Of a stretch of 64,000 nt of DNA, positions 1 through 8,485 are shown piece after piece. Positions within the stretch are counted from its first letter, which is position 1. The number at the start of each line of letters is the position of its first letter. The translations under genes were made by a program, and so were the position numbers. The stretch is from positions 248,001-312,000 of the forward strand of contig NZ_JADKSG010000001.1 in NCBI RefSeq assembly GCF_015350805.1. Reading direction: 5' to 3'. Source of the stretch: Herbiconiux sp. VKM Ac-1786. GTDB lineage: Bacteria > Actinomycetota > Actinomycetes > Actinomycetales > Microbacteriaceae. Under the pieces are notes generated by a model. The model was not told the DNA's origin and made no database searches. It was given only the letters and a program-made list of their open reading frames with translations.

Positions 1-495
1 ATCGAGCTCGAGACCGCGATCTCCGACCGGCAGGGGCAGCTCGACAGCCTGAAGTCGCAGAAGCAGTACCTCTCCGACCAGATCGACTACTCGACGCTGA
101 CGCTCGACCTGCAGCAGAAGGGGGCGCTGCCCTCGGCCGCGCCCGGTGACTTCTGGCTAGGCCTCGCGGCCGGCTGGGCGTCGCTCGGCGCGACGGCCTC
201 GGCATTCCTGGTGCTCGCCGGGGTTCTCATCCCGTGGCTGCTGCCGCTCGCAGTGCTCGCGGCGATCGCGCTGCTCATCGTCGCGGTGGTGCGCCGAGGC
301 TCCCGCCGCGCGACCCCGCCCGCGCCCGCCGCGCCCGACACCGCGAGCACAGGCGTGGACACGTCGGCCCCCGCACCCGCCGCGGCAGCATCGGCACCCG
401 CCACATCCGCACCCGCGCCTGCCCCAGACGCACCCACCCCAGCCCCCGACACCTCAGCCACCCCGAGCGACCACCCCCGCCCCGACACCCTCTAG
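1..495 (+). CDS. DUF4349 domain-containing protein, C-terminal part
   Basis: The frame is open from the first base of the window, so the N-terminus lies outside. The visible 164 residues hold a coiled-coil stretch with the ERxDYSTLTLDL-type strand typical of DUF4349, then two hydrophobic segments (about residues 47-65 and 71-95) ending in a basic VVRRGSRR stop-transfer, then a low-complexity Ala/Pro/Thr tail. This suggests a membrane-anchored protein with most of its mass outside the membrane. DUF4349 proteins are usually lipoproteins or anchored envelope proteins of unknown role. The family call rests on the C-terminal third only. Confidence 0.75.
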   Translation: MELETAISDRQGQLDSLKSQKQYLSDQIDYSTLTLDLQQKGALPSAAPGDFWLGLAAGWASLGATASAFLVLAGVLIPWLLPLAVLAAIALLIVAVVRRGSRRATPPAPAAPDTASTGVDTSAPAPAAAASAPATSAPAPAPDAPTPAPDTSATPSDHPRPDTL

Positions 496-513
496 CGACG
501 AGAGCGGCCCGGC

Positions 514-1830
514 TCAGCCCGCCGGGTGCTGCTGCACCCAGAGCTCCCGCCGCAGCGTCAGCACGTGCAGCGCCGCGTCGTCGACCCGCGACGCCGGGAT
601 CGTTCCCGCCCGCACCGCCGCCGCCAGCGACGCCACGAGCGGCGGAAGATCCACCGTGCTGTTGTAGAGCAGCACGTCGTTGCCCGCCGCCACCGCCGCG
701 ATCGCGTTCGCCGTGCGATCCGCGTACGCCGGAACCCCCGACGCCTCGAGCATCAGCAGATCATCCGTCACCGCCACGCCCTCGAACCCGAGCTCCTCGC
801 GCAGCACGCGATGCCACTCGGGCGAGAGCGACGCGGGCCGCGCATCCACCGCCGTGTAGGCCAGGTGCCCGAACATCACGAGCTCGGCCCCGGCATCGAT
901 CCCCGCGGCGAACGGCGGGGCGACCTCGCTCCGCCACTGCTCCAGCGGCAGCGGCGTCGACGGGATCGACGTGTGCGAATCCCCCGCCGTCGCCCCGTGC
1001 CCCGGGAAGTGCTTCAGCGTGCTGAACACGTGCCCGCGCTCCGCCTCCACCGCGGCGGCCACCCGATCGGCCGCCGACGCCGCCTCCGTTCCGAGCGCCC
1101 GCTCGAAGATGAACGACCCGGGATCGGCGGTCACGTCGGCCACGATCCCGAAGTTCACCGTCATCCCGGTCGCCTCCAGCAGCGCCGCCCGCTGCGCGAA
1201 CGCATCGTTCGTCGACGCGACCGGCTCCGACTTCAGGGTGTCCGCCGCCGGATACCCGTCCTCCGCCAGCCGCGCCACGATCCCACCCTCCTCGTCGATC
1301 GCCACGAGGGTGCCGAGGCCCTCGCTCTGCTGCAGCGCATCCGTCAACGCCGTCGCCTGCACGCTCGACCCGGGCACGTTGTCGCCGAGCAGCAGCAGCC
1401 CGGCCGGCTGGTTCGCGGTGAGATACGCCTGCAGCGGCGCCGGATCGGCCCCGCCCACGTGCACCATCACGAGTGACGCGAGCTTCTGCTCGAGCGTCAT
1501 GGTCGACAGTCGCGCCTCGGCATACAAGCGGATGCGCTCCCCCACCGACACGACGGGGAACTCCCCGCGCACCCGCCCGCTCCCCTCCGGTGCCGCCCCC
1601 GAGGCGCCCCCCGCCGCCGACGTCGCACTCCCGGACGGGGCGACCCCCGACCCGCCACCGCCCCCGGCACTCGACGTCGCGGCACCCGCAGGCCCGCCCG
1701 CGGTTCCGCCCCCGAACAGCGCCGACCCCGTGCATCCGGAGACCGCCATCGTCGCCGCGAGCAGCACACCCGACAGCACCCCGAGGCGCCCGGCCGCCGA
1801 ACGGCGCCGGGGAGTGACCACGCGCGTCAT
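514..1830 (-). CDS. glycoside hydrolase family 3 lipoprotein (NagZ-like beta-N-acetylhexosaminidase)
   Basis: The 438-residue product has a lipoprotein signal: basic start, hydrophobic core and lipobox VSGC at Cys33. A Gly/Ser/Ala linker leads to a GH3 domain. Visible GH3 signatures are AIDEEGG, KHFPGHG followed by a GDSH loop (the NagZ Asp/His acid-base dyad), and VTDDLLM holding the nucleophile Asp. It probably removes beta-linked GlcNAc from muropeptides or other glycans at the outer face of the membrane. The start overlaps the stop of the upstream acyl-CoA dehydrogenase as ATGA, so the two are translationally coupled although their functions look unrelated. A longer same-frame extension upstream is rejected because it is antisense-like shadow of that gene. 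Confidence 0.88.
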   Translation of the reverse strand: MTRVVTPRRRSAAGRLGVLSGVLLAATMAVSGCTGSALFGGGTAGGPAGAATSSAGGGGGSGVAPSGSATSAAGGASGAAPEGSGRVRGEFPVVSVGERIRLYAEARLSTMTLEQKLASLVMVHVGGADPAPLQAYLTANQPAGLLLLGDNVPGSSVQATALTDALQQSEGLGTLVAIDEEGGIVARLAEDGYPAADTLKSEPVASTNDAFAQRAALLEATGMTVNFGIVADVTADPGSFIFERALGTEAASAADRVAAAVEAERGHVFSTLKHFPGHGATAGDSHTSIPSTPLPLEQWRSEVAPPFAAGIDAGAELVMFGHLAYTAVDARPASLSPEWHRVLREELGFEGVAVTDDLLMLEASGVPAYADRTANAIAAVAAGNDVLLYNSTVDLPPLVASLAAAVRAGTIPASRVDDAALHVLTLRRELWVQQHPAG

Positions 1831-3017
1831 TCGGGCACGGGCCCGAGCAGCGCGTTCGCGACCGTGGAGTGCGCCGACTCGTCGTCGGAGGGATGGAACA
1901 TGCCCGCGACGACGTCGCGGTAGAGCCGCCCGAGCTCGCTCGAGGAGGCGATGGCCGAGCCGCCTGAGACACGCAGGGCATGATCGACGACGACGCGGGC
2001 GCTGTCGGTGGCGCGCACCTTGAGGCCCACGAGCGCCGGGAACCAGGCCGCACCGCGGTTCTCGAGCGCGTCGACCGCGCGGGCGAGCACCTCGATCTGC
2101 GGCGGGATGCCGTCGTGCTGGATGCCCGCCGAGGCGATGCGCCAGCGGATGTCGGGGTCGTGCGCGTACGACCGCCCGTTCGCCTTCAAGGAGGTGCGCC
2201 GGTGCGCGGCCTCGACGGCGAGCTCGAGCGCCCGCTGGCTGAGACCGGTGTAGACGGCGGCGACCAGCACCTCGAAGTTCGCGAAGATGCCGAAGATCAG
2301 CGGGTCGGCGCTCGGCCCGGCCGGCAGCCGCCGGACCACGCGCGCGGCCGGGGCGACGGCGTCGGTGAGCACCGTGGTCTCGGACTGGCTGGCGCGCATG
2401 GCCAGTGTGTCCCAATCGGAGAGGGTCTCGACGCCGGGCTGCCGCTCGAGGAACGCGTGCACGAGCAGGGGCGCCTCGGGGTCGGTGTCGTCGCGGCCGA
2501 AGACGCCGAGCCTCGTCCAGACGGGGGAGAGGGAGGTGAAGATCTTGGTGCCGGTGAAGGCGTAGCCGCCGTCGGCCTGAGGCGTCGCGACCGTGCGGGA
2601 GCCGAAGAGCACGAGGTCGTTGCCCGCCTCGCTGTTGCCGAAGGCGAACACCTCACCCGCGACAGCGTCGTCGAGCACCCAGGCGATCGAGTCGTCGCCG
2701 CGGTCGAGGAGAACCTTCGCCGTGCCCGTCCAGACGAGGTGCATGTTCAGGGCGAGCGCGGTGGCCGGCGCCGCGGTGGCGAGCCGGGTCTGCTCCCGGG
2801 CGACGCGTTCGAGCCCGAACCCGAGACCGCCGCGGTCGACCGGCGCGAACATCCGCAGGTAGCCGGCGTCGCGCAGTTCGCTCAGGTCGTCGTGCGGGAA
2901 CGTGTTCTCGCGATCGTGCACAGCGGCCCTCGAGCGGATGCGCGCGAGCAGCTCGTCGTCGACGACGGACACGGCGGCCGCCTCGCCGACACCACCGGTG
3001 GGCTCGTTCTCGGGCAT
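1827..3017 (-). CDS. acyl-CoA dehydrogenase family protein
   Basis: At 396 residues this matches the usual length of acyl-CoA dehydrogenases. The N-terminal helical region contains the GGLGFG loop, the middle domain has GTKIFTSLSP and MRASQSETTVL strands as in FAD-binding ACAD middle domains, and the C-terminal helical bundle includes RVSGGSAIASSSELGRLYRD. The obvious catalytic Glu position cannot be assigned by eye, so the substrate is unknown; desulfurisation-type or short-chain members are possible. The start ATG has no Shine-Dalgarno but has TAGCGT six bases upstream, suggesting a leaderless mRNA. Its 3' end overlaps the GH3 gene by 4 bp. Confidence 0.88.
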   Translation of the reverse strand: MPENEPTGGVGEAAAVSVVDDELLARIRSRAAVHDRENTFPHDDLSELRDAGYLRMFAPVDRGGLGFGLERVAREQTRLATAAPATALALNMHLVWTGTAKVLLDRGDDSIAWVLDDAVAGEVFAFGNSEAGNDLVLFGSRTVATPQADGGYAFTGTKIFTSLSPVWTRLGVFGRDDTDPEAPLLVHAFLERQPGVETLSDWDTLAMRASQSETTVLTDAVAPAARVVRRLPAGPSADPLIFGIFANFEVLVAAVYTGLSQRALELAVEAAHRRTSLKANGRSYAHDPDIRWRIASAGIQHDGIPPQIEVLARAVDALENRGAAWFPALVGLKVRATDSARVVVDHALRVSGGSAIASSSELGRLYRDVVAGMFHPSDDESAHSTVANALLGPVPE

Positions 3018-3079
3018 GCCCCCACGCTACCGCCGCCCCCTGACAACCCGGTCAGCGAGGGCGGAACGAGAAGCGCGAG

Positions 3080-3490
3080 CTACTGGCGCCGCAGCTGCAC
3101 GATCTCCGACCCGTCGACGGTCAGCGTCGTCATCACGTCTCCTTCGACGATCGCGGACCCCAGCTCCGAGAACGACGTCGTCATTCCCACGCACGCCCGC
3201 AGCGTCGACAGATCGAGGTCGAAGCTGACCTCGTTCCCCGTCACGCTCGTGGTGCCGCTGACGCCGTTGCAGCCGTCGGTGCCCCGCACGGCCCCGTCGG
3301 CGTCGAAGCTCAGCCGCGCCTCGTCGGGCGCCTCGGCCCGCCACTCCCCCTCGAGCTCCGACGGAGACACCGTGGACGCCTGACCATCACCCGATCCGTC
3401 CCCGGAGCCGTTCTGCGACGACGCGCAGCCCGAGAGCGCGGAGGCGGCGAGAAGGAGAACCACGGCGGTGACGAGGGAGCGAGCAGTCAT
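3080..3490 (-). CDS. META domain lipoprotein (HslJ-like)
   Basis: A 136-residue protein with a lipoprotein signal peptide (lipobox LSGC, Cys22), a short Gly/Ser/Asp linker, and a META/HslJ-type domain. The domain is recognised by LEGEWRAE near the start, the DGCNGVSG core motif, and a C-terminal TLTVDGSEIVQL strand. META lipoproteins are extracytoplasmic and associated in other bacteria with heat-shock or antibiotic tolerance; the precise role is unknown. It is transcribed divergently from the S1 protease gene, with 177 bp between the two starts. Confidence 0.85.
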   Translation of the reverse strand: MTARSLVTAVVLLLAASALSGCASSQNGSGDGSGDGQASTVSPSELEGEWRAEAPDEARLSFDADGAVRGTDGCNGVSGTTSVTGNEVSFDLDLSTLRACVGMTTSFSELGSAIVEGDVMTTLTVDGSEIVQLRRQ

Positions 3491-3589
3491 GGCCCCATCC
3501 GACCATCTGCCGACCGATCGGGCAAGAAGCCGAGTTCTTTCTGCGACCTTTCTCTGTAACTGCCGACAGATGTTGACTATGGTGGAGGG

Positions 3590-3658
3590 CAGGGGGCCGT
3601 TCCGTCACGCAGGTGAGGGCTAGATCTATGCCCCCTGACGGATACACGGAATCAGGGG
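3590..3658 (+). promoter_or_regulatory. candidate RNA switch in the protease leader
   Basis: Two perfect but mutually exclusive pairings are visible. CCCCTGA (3632-3638) can pair with TCAGGGG (3652-3658) around a 13-nt loop, burying the AGGGG Shine-Dalgarno of the protease (nine bases before ATG 3668). Alternatively CAGGGGGC (3590-3597) can pair with GCCCCCTG (3630-3637), which would free the Shine-Dalgarno. This is the architecture of a translational switch or thermosensor. It requires a transcription start upstream of 3590, which I could not prove; GACTAT at 3575-3580 is a weak possible -10. Confidence 0.45.
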
Positions 3659-3667
3659 AAGTCATAG

Positions 3668-5683
3668 ATGACGATGAAGAGAAGACTCGCGTATCTCGCG
3701 GTCGGAACAGTTGCCGTCGCCGGCATGAGCGGCGCGTTCGGGCAGGTCGCCTTCGCGACCGAGGGTGGGGAAGCCCCCGTGTCGGGAGCGGCGTTCGACG
3801 CCTTCGCCCAGACGCTGCTCGCCGATGACGGGATCCAGGCCGTCGCCCAGGGTGCCGACGGCCCCGTGGTCTACACGACCGAGGCGATCGACCAGATCGC
3901 TCCGGATGCCCGGTTCCTCGTCGAGTCGAACAGCAACGTCACCGTGCGCGTGCTGACCGCTCCGCTGCGGGCCTACGACGCCGACGAGGTCGTCGGCGGC
4001 GCCGGCTACTTCGCCGGAGAGGACGCCTCCTCGACGGGCGGCGGGCTCTGCTCCGTGGGCTTCAGCGGCTGGTCGCCCGAGGGCGACCCCGCGGTCATCT
4101 CGGCCGGACACTGCACGGGCGACAACTCGCTCGACGTGAGCCAGCTCACCCTGCCGACCGGTGACCCGGCCGGTGGCGGAGCCACCGACAACAGCGACGT
4201 CCAGCTCGTCACCGGCCTCGGCCAGCTCGCCTTCTCGCAGTTCGGCGGAGCAGGCAACACCCCCGGCGCCGACGGCGACGTCAAGAGCGTCGACATCTCG
4301 GTCATCGACGTCACCAACGACGACCTGACCCTCCTGCCCGAGGTCACCGACTGGAGCACCGCCTCCAGCGAGGACCTCGCCGCGTCTACGACCGACGTCT
4401 CCGCCGTCGGCGAGGCCGAGCTCGGCGCCGTCCGGAAGAGCGGTCGCACGACCGGCTCGACCACCGGCACCATCGAGGCCATCAACGGCTGGGCGACCGT
4501 GACCGACGCGGAGGGCAACAACCCCCGCCAGGTCTACGGCTTCGGCAGCCTGATGACGGCGGCCCCCGGTGACTCCGGTGGATCGCTCGTCCAGGGCGAG
4601 ACCGCGGTGGGCGTCCTGTCCGCCGGTGGCAAGCTCGACACCGGTGAGGACTTCGTCTGGGGCGCCAACCTCGAGGCCGGCCTCGCGCTGACCGGCGGCT
4701 ACACCGTCGCCCTGCACCTCGACGCTCCGGCGCTGACCTCCCCCGCCGACGGCGGCCAGGTCTACACCGGTCGCGCCATCTCGGGCACGGCTCCCGCCGG
4801 CTCGACCGTCGTCGCGACCCAGGGCTCGGGCGAGCCCTTCGAGGTCACGGTCACCGACGGCAAGTGGTCGTTCCCCGCACCGGGCACCCCTGGTGACTAC
4901 GACTACACCGTGCGCGCCGAGCGCGGCTTCGACACCTCCGCGAGCAGCTCGTTCTCGGTCGAGGTCGTTCCGGCCCCGCTGGAGCCGGCCGTCATCAGCT
5001 CGCCGTTCGACGGCCAGGTCGTCGAGACCTCGGTTCCCGTCATCTCGGGCACCGGTGAGCCCGGCGCGACCCTGACCCTGTCGGGTGACGTCGAGAAGAC
5101 CCTCACGGTCGCTCAGAACGGCACCTGGTCGACCGATGTCGACCTCGACTACGGCTCGTACAGCGTCACCGCCGTGCAGACCCGCGAGAACGCCTCGTCG
5201 TCGGCTCCGGTCACCGTCAAGTTCTCGGTCGTGCCGGTCGCCCCGGCGATCACCGACCCGAAGACGGGCCTCGGCTACGACCTCGGCGCCGGCCCGACCT
5301 CGGTCAGCGGCACCGGCATCGACGGCGCCACGGTCACCCTCCAGGTGAACGGCAACGCCGCGGGCACTGCTGTCGTCAAGAACGGCAAGTGGGAGATCGC
5401 GCTGTCGAAGCAGCTCGACGCCGGCACCGTGACGATCACCGCCACGCAGACGATCGACGGCGCCACCAGCGCGGTCGCCACGTCGACCATCACCATCACC
5501 GCTGCGGACAACGGCGGCAGCACCCCGGCACCGGCTCCGGCCGGCTCGGGTGGCAACGGCTCGCTGGCCAACACCGGCGCACCGATCGCCCCGCTCGCCG
5601 GTGGCGGCATCGCGCTGCTGCTGGCCGCCGGTGGCCTGCTGCTGGTCGCCCGTCGCACCAACGCGGCACGACGCGCGGAGTAA
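3668..5683 (+). CDS. secreted S1-family serine protease with Ig-like repeats and LAXTG anchor
   Basis: The 671-residue protein has a signal peptide (cleavage near VAFA-TEG, residue 30), a chymotrypsin-fold domain with catalytic His148 (SAGHC), Asp209 (VDISVID) and Ser303 (PGDSGGSL), and a Cys129-Cys149 pair bracketing the His loop. It resembles streptogrisin-type enzymes. From about residue 350 three bacterial Ig-like repeats of about 90 residues follow, then a Gly/Pro linker, LANTG, a hydrophobic span and a basic tail. LANTG fits the LAXTG signal of class E sortases, so the mature enzyme is probably wall-linked. An AGGGG ribosome site supports the start but lies in a stem-loop. A strong terminator follows at 5702-5733. 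Confidence 0.92.
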   Translation: MTMKRRLAYLAVGTVAVAGMSGAFGQVAFATEGGEAPVSGAAFDAFAQTLLADDGIQAVAQGADGPVVYTTEAIDQIAPDARFLVESNSNVTVRVLTAPLRAYDADEVVGGAGYFAGEDASSTGGGLCSVGFSGWSPEGDPAVISAGHCTGDNSLDVSQLTLPTGDPAGGGATDNSDVQLVTGLGQLAFSQFGGAGNTPGADGDVKSVDISVIDVTNDDLTLLPEVTDWSTASSEDLAASTTDVSAVGEAELGAVRKSGRTTGSTTGTIEAINGWATVTDAEGNNPRQVYGFGSLMTAAPGDSGGSLVQGETAVGVLSAGGKLDTGEDFVWGANLEAGLALTGGYTVALHLDAPALTSPADGGQVYTGRAISGTAPAGSTVVATQGSGEPFEVTVTDGKWSFPAPGTPGDYDYTVRAERGFDTSASSSFSVEVVPAPLEPAVISSPFDGQVVETSVPVISGTGEPGATLTLSGDVEKTLTVAQNGTWSTDVDLDYGSYSVTAVQTRENASSSAPVTVKFSVVPVAPAITDPKTGLGYDLGAGPTSVSGTGIDGATVTLQVNGNAAGTAVVKNGKWEIALSKQLDAGTVTITATQTIDGATSAVATSTITITAADNGGSTPAPAPAGSGGNGSLANTGAPIAPLAGGGIALLLAAGGLLLVARRTNAARRAE

Positions 5684-5701
5684 CTCCCCGCTGAACGCCT
5701 G

Positions 5702-5733
5702 AGGGGGCGGTGACCATCTGGTCACCGCCCCCT
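5702..5733. terminator. bidirectional-looking hairpin terminator after the protease gene
   Basis: Perfect inverted repeat: AGGGGGCGGTGACCA (5702-5716) and its complement (5719-5733) with a nominal 2-base gap, 19 bp after the protease stop. There is no long T-run, as is usual in high-GC actinobacteria. Confidence 0.8.
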
Positions 5734-5762
5734 TCGCCGTCCCCGGCCGTGCCACACGCAGA

Positions 5763-5792
5763 AGCGCCCGGCACCACCAGGCACCGGGCGCT
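5763..5792. terminator. second hairpin, probable terminator of the LLM oxidoreductase operon
   Basis: AGCGCCCGG (5763-5771) and CCGGGCGCT (5784-5792) form a 9-bp stem with a 12-nt loop, about 40 bp past the stop of the convergent LLM gene. It would serve as terminator for the minus-strand operon. Confidence 0.55.
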
Positions 5793-5800
5793 CGAACGCG

Positions 5801-5824
5801 AGATCGCGAGATCGCGAGATCGCG
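5801..5824. repeat. three tandem copies of AGATCGCG
   Basis: A perfect 8-bp unit repeated three times in the 41-bp gap between the hairpin at 5763-5792 and the stop of the LLM gene. Such a unit can vary in copy number by slippage. No function is apparent. Confidence 0.75.
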
Positions 5825-5833
5825 AAGGCGACC

Positions 5834-6880
5834 CTACCCCCGCGCCTCCAGCTCCCGCACCCGCGGGATCACCTGCTCCCCGAACCGCTCCATCTCCCGC
5901 AGGTGCGGTGAGAACTGCAGCAGCAGCAGGTCGACCCCGGCATCCGAGAACTCGCGCACCCGCCGCGCCACCTGGTCGGGTGTGCCGACGAGGTCGGGCC
6001 GCAGCCCCCGGTTCGAGACCGAGTAGTCGCGCAGGTCGACCTTCGTGTCGAGCTGCGACTTCGAGATGAAGTCCTGATACGACTCGTAGGCCGCTCCCCC
6101 GCGCACGTCGGTGATGCGCTCGAGCTCGGCCTGCGCCTCCTCCTCGGTGTCGCGCACGATGGCGTACGCCGCCATGCCGAACGACTGGAACGGCTCGTTT
6201 GTCACGGCAGCCCGCCGCTCGGTGAGGTCGGCGACCTTCGCCCGCAGCTCGTCGGGCGTGCCGCCGTGCGTGACGTAGGCGTCGGCGAACCGCGCGATGG
6301 CCTGCTTGCCGCCCTCGCTCTCCCCACCGGCGTAGACGACGGGAGCCCGCCGCGGCTTCGGCGACAGGTACGTTCCGGACAGCGAGTAGTACTCCCCGTC
6401 GAAGCTGAACGGCGTCTCGGCCCACAGCCCCTTCAGGATCGACACGAACTCCAGGCTCCGCTTGTACCGGTCGTCGTGCTCCGAGAAGATGCCGCCGTAC
6501 TGCCGCGCCTCCTCGGCCCACCAGGCCGACACGACGTTGAGCGAGAAGCGCCCGCCCGAGATCTCGTCGATCGTCGCCGCACGCTTGGCCGCCACGGCCG
6601 GCAGGTGGTAGCCGGGCCGCACCGCCGTCATGATCTCCTGCGTCGAGGTGACCGCCGCGATGGCTGCCGCGAGCTCCCAGGCGTCGAAGCTCGGGCCCTC
6701 CTGGCCCTTGATGTCGTTGAGGTTGAGCTCGGCGATCAGGGTCAGGTCGAAGCCGATGCGTTCGGCCGTCTGCGCGATCTGCTTCACGTGCTCGAAGCTG
6801 AACGGCGTCTGTTCGTCGTCGACGTTGCGCAGCCACCCGCCGAAGACCGGCGTCCAGTACCCGAACCGCATGCCGGCCAT
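5834..6880 (-). CDS. LLM-class flavin-dependent oxidoreductase (alkanesulfonate monooxygenase-like)
   Basis: A 348-residue luciferase-like monooxygenase. MRFGYWTPVFGGW at the N-terminus, the TAERIGFDLTLIAE strand, ISGGRFSLNVVSAWWAEEARQYG and the C-terminal LVGTPDQVARRVREFSDAGVDLLLLQFSP are all typical of the SsuD/SfnG branch using FMNH2. Members cleave C-S bonds of sulfonates or sulfones; the substrate here is unknown. The start overlaps the stop of the ATP-grasp gene by one base (TGATG), so the two proteins are probably made together. No dedicated flavin reductase or sulfonate ABC transporter is next to it, which is unlike classical ssu operons. Confidence 0.88.
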   Translation of the reverse strand: MAGMRFGYWTPVFGGWLRNVDDEQTPFSFEHVKQIAQTAERIGFDLTLIAELNLNDIKGQEGPSFDAWELAAAIAAVTSTQEIMTAVRPGYHLPAVAAKRAATIDEISGGRFSLNVVSAWWAEEARQYGGIFSEHDDRYKRSLEFVSILKGLWAETPFSFDGEYYSLSGTYLSPKPRRAPVVYAGGESEGGKQAIARFADAYVTHGGTPDELRAKVADLTERRAAVTNEPFQSFGMAAYAIVRDTEEEAQAELERITDVRGGAAYESYQDFISKSQLDTKVDLRDYSVSNRGLRPDLVGTPDQVARRVREFSDAGVDLLLLQFSPHLREMERFGEQVIPRVRELEARG

Positions 6881-7851
6881 CAGGCGTTCACCCCGGCGTG
6901 CTCCGAGACCAGCAGCCCGCCCAGGAACTGCGCGATCCGCCGCGGCCCCGACACCGGGCTCGACGCCTCGACGTCGGGGTTGTAGTTCGTGTTCGTGTTG
7001 ATGTCGTAGGTCACGCGCCGCCCGTCGAGCGTCTCCATGAACTCCACGCCCGCGATCTCGATGCCGTTGGCGGCCAGGAACGCCTCGTACCGCGACACCA
7101 GCGGGTCGCTCTCGAACCCTTCCCGCACCGAGAACAGCGGCGCCGCCCCGGGCACCGCGCACGCGTCGGCCGGGCACAGCTCGAAGCTGCCGTCCGAGGT
7201 GTCGACCCGCACGGCGTAGACGAAGCGCCCGCCCACGAACTCGGCGCGCGTGATGAACGGCGCGGCCGCCACGAGGTACTCCTGCAGCAGCGTGATTCCG
7301 TCGATCGGCTCCTCGAACTCGGGCCCGGCGACGTAGGCGTCGAACTCCTGGTAGCTGTCGAAGCGGCGCACGCCGAGGCCCTTTCCGCCCTGGTTGTGCT
7401 TGGAGATGAAGGGCAGCCCGAACTGCCTCGCCGCCGCCGGCAGCCCGCTGCGCCCGAACACGGCGACCGTGCGCGGCACGTCGAAGCCGGCCTGCGCGAG
7501 CAGCAGGTGCTGGGCGATCTTGCTCACCTCGAGGTCGATGACGGGCAGCCCGGATGCCGACGAGGCCCCCGGGTTGCCGTTCACGACCCGGGCTCCCCCG
7601 GCCTGCAGCCACGCGAGCACCGCGCGGGTGTACTCCTTCGCGTGCGGGTTGCCGCGGGTGTGCGCCGAGGCGCTCATGCGCGACCAGTACACCCCGGGCG
7701 GTGGCGGCGACGCGAGGTCGATGCCGCCGAACGGCGACTCCTCGGTCAGCAGGATCTCCTCGAGCGGCACCCCCTCCGCCTCGAACGCGGCGGCGAGCGG
7801 CGGAAGCCACTCGGGGTTCTCGTGGATGACGTAGACACGCGGGGAAGTCAT
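6880..7851 (-). CDS. ATP-grasp superfamily ligase (RimK-like)
   Basis: The 323-residue protein has an N-terminal pre-ATP-grasp region and, from about residue 105, an ATP-grasp domain. Diagnostic parts are the lysine/glycine loop SKHNQGGKGLGV, the adenine-binding LLQEYLV strand, and the metal-binding end GVEFMETLDGRRVTYDINTNTNYN with the expected acidic and Asn residues. Such enzymes form an amide or peptide bond using an acyl phosphate; the substrate is not predictable. TAGAGT lies six bases before the ATG inside the 3' end of the upstream carbonic anhydrase spacer. It is translationally coupled to the LLM monooxygenase, suggesting a shared pathway. Confidence 0.82.
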   Translation of the reverse strand: MTSPRVYVIHENPEWLPPLAAAFEAEGVPLEEILLTEESPFGGIDLASPPPPGVYWSRMSASAHTRGNPHAKEYTRAVLAWLQAGGARVVNGNPGASSASGLPVIDLEVSKIAQHLLLAQAGFDVPRTVAVFGRSGLPAAARQFGLPFISKHNQGGKGLGVRRFDSYQEFDAYVAGPEFEEPIDGITLLQEYLVAAAPFITRAEFVGGRFVYAVRVDTSDGSFELCPADACAVPGAAPLFSVREGFESDPLVSRYEAFLAANGIEIAGVEFMETLDGRRVTYDINTNTNYNPDVEASSPVSGPRRIAQFLGGLLVSEHAGVNA

Positions 7852-7866
7852 TCCTCCACTCTAGAT

Positions 7867-8394
7867 TCAGCCTCCGACGGTGCCGCCCCGGTGGGCCTCC
7901 ACGTGCCCCAGATATGTCGTCGCGTTACGGCGGATGCCCGCCCGCTCCTCCTCGGTCAGCGACCGCCGCACCTTTCCGGGCACCCCGGCGACCAGCGATC
8001 CGGGCGGCACGACGGTGCCCTCCAGCACCACGGCCCCCGCGGCCACCAGCGATCCGGTGCCGATCACGGCCCCGTTCAGCACGGTCGCGTTCATGCCGAT
8101 CAGGCTGTCGTCCTCCACCGTGCAGCCGTGCAGCACCGCGTTGTGGCCGACGCTCACCCCTGCGCCGATGAGTGCCGGATGCCCGGGGTCGACGTGCACC
8201 ACGACGTTGTCCTGCAGGTTCGATCCGGCGCCGAGCGAGATCCGGTCACCGTCGGCCCGCAGCACGGCGCCGTAGAACACGCTCGATCCGGCGGCCAGCC
8301 GCACGTCGCCGATGACGGTCGCGGTCGGCGCGATCCACGCCTCCGCGTCGACGACCGGTGTCTTCCCGCCCACGGTGATGATCAGTCCGCTCAT
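7867..8394 (-). CDS. gamma-class carbonic anhydrase family protein
   Basis: The 175-residue protein is a left-handed beta-helix of hexapeptide repeats (LIGMNATVLNGAVIGTGSLVAAGAVV and similar). The three metal-binding histidines of the family are visible in VVVHVDPGHP and SVGHNAVLHG. Length and motifs match the YrdA/gamma-CA group, many of which have weak or no carbonic anhydrase activity. TAGTGT sits seven bases before the ATG, suggesting leaderless translation. It ends 15 bp before the ATP-grasp gene on the same strand, so the three genes 8394 to 5834 may be one transcription unit. Confidence 0.9.
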   Translation of the reverse strand: MSGLIITVGGKTPVVDAEAWIAPTATVIGDVRLAAGSSVFYGAVLRADGDRISLGAGSNLQDNVVVHVDPGHPALIGAGVSVGHNAVLHGCTVEDDSLIGMNATVLNGAVIGTGSLVAAGAVVLEGTVVPPGSLVAGVPGKVRRSLTEEERAGIRRNATTYLGHVEAHRGGTVGG

Positions 8395-8485
8395 GCCGAG
8401 GACACTACCAACCCGGCCGGGCGGAGCGACCCCGCCGACCGCACCGACCGCACCGCCGAAGGCCCCCGCACCGCCGAGGGCATCC

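Noticed and set aside
3573-3601. TTGACT as -35 of the protease promoter
   Set aside because: No -10-like hexamer occurs 16-18 bases downstream, and the start would then remove half of the leader structure.
3662-5755. 697-codon minus-strand open frame opposite the S1 protease
   Set aside because: Composition is Arg/Gly/Val-rich with no domain; the plus strand encodes a complete protease with catalytic triad.
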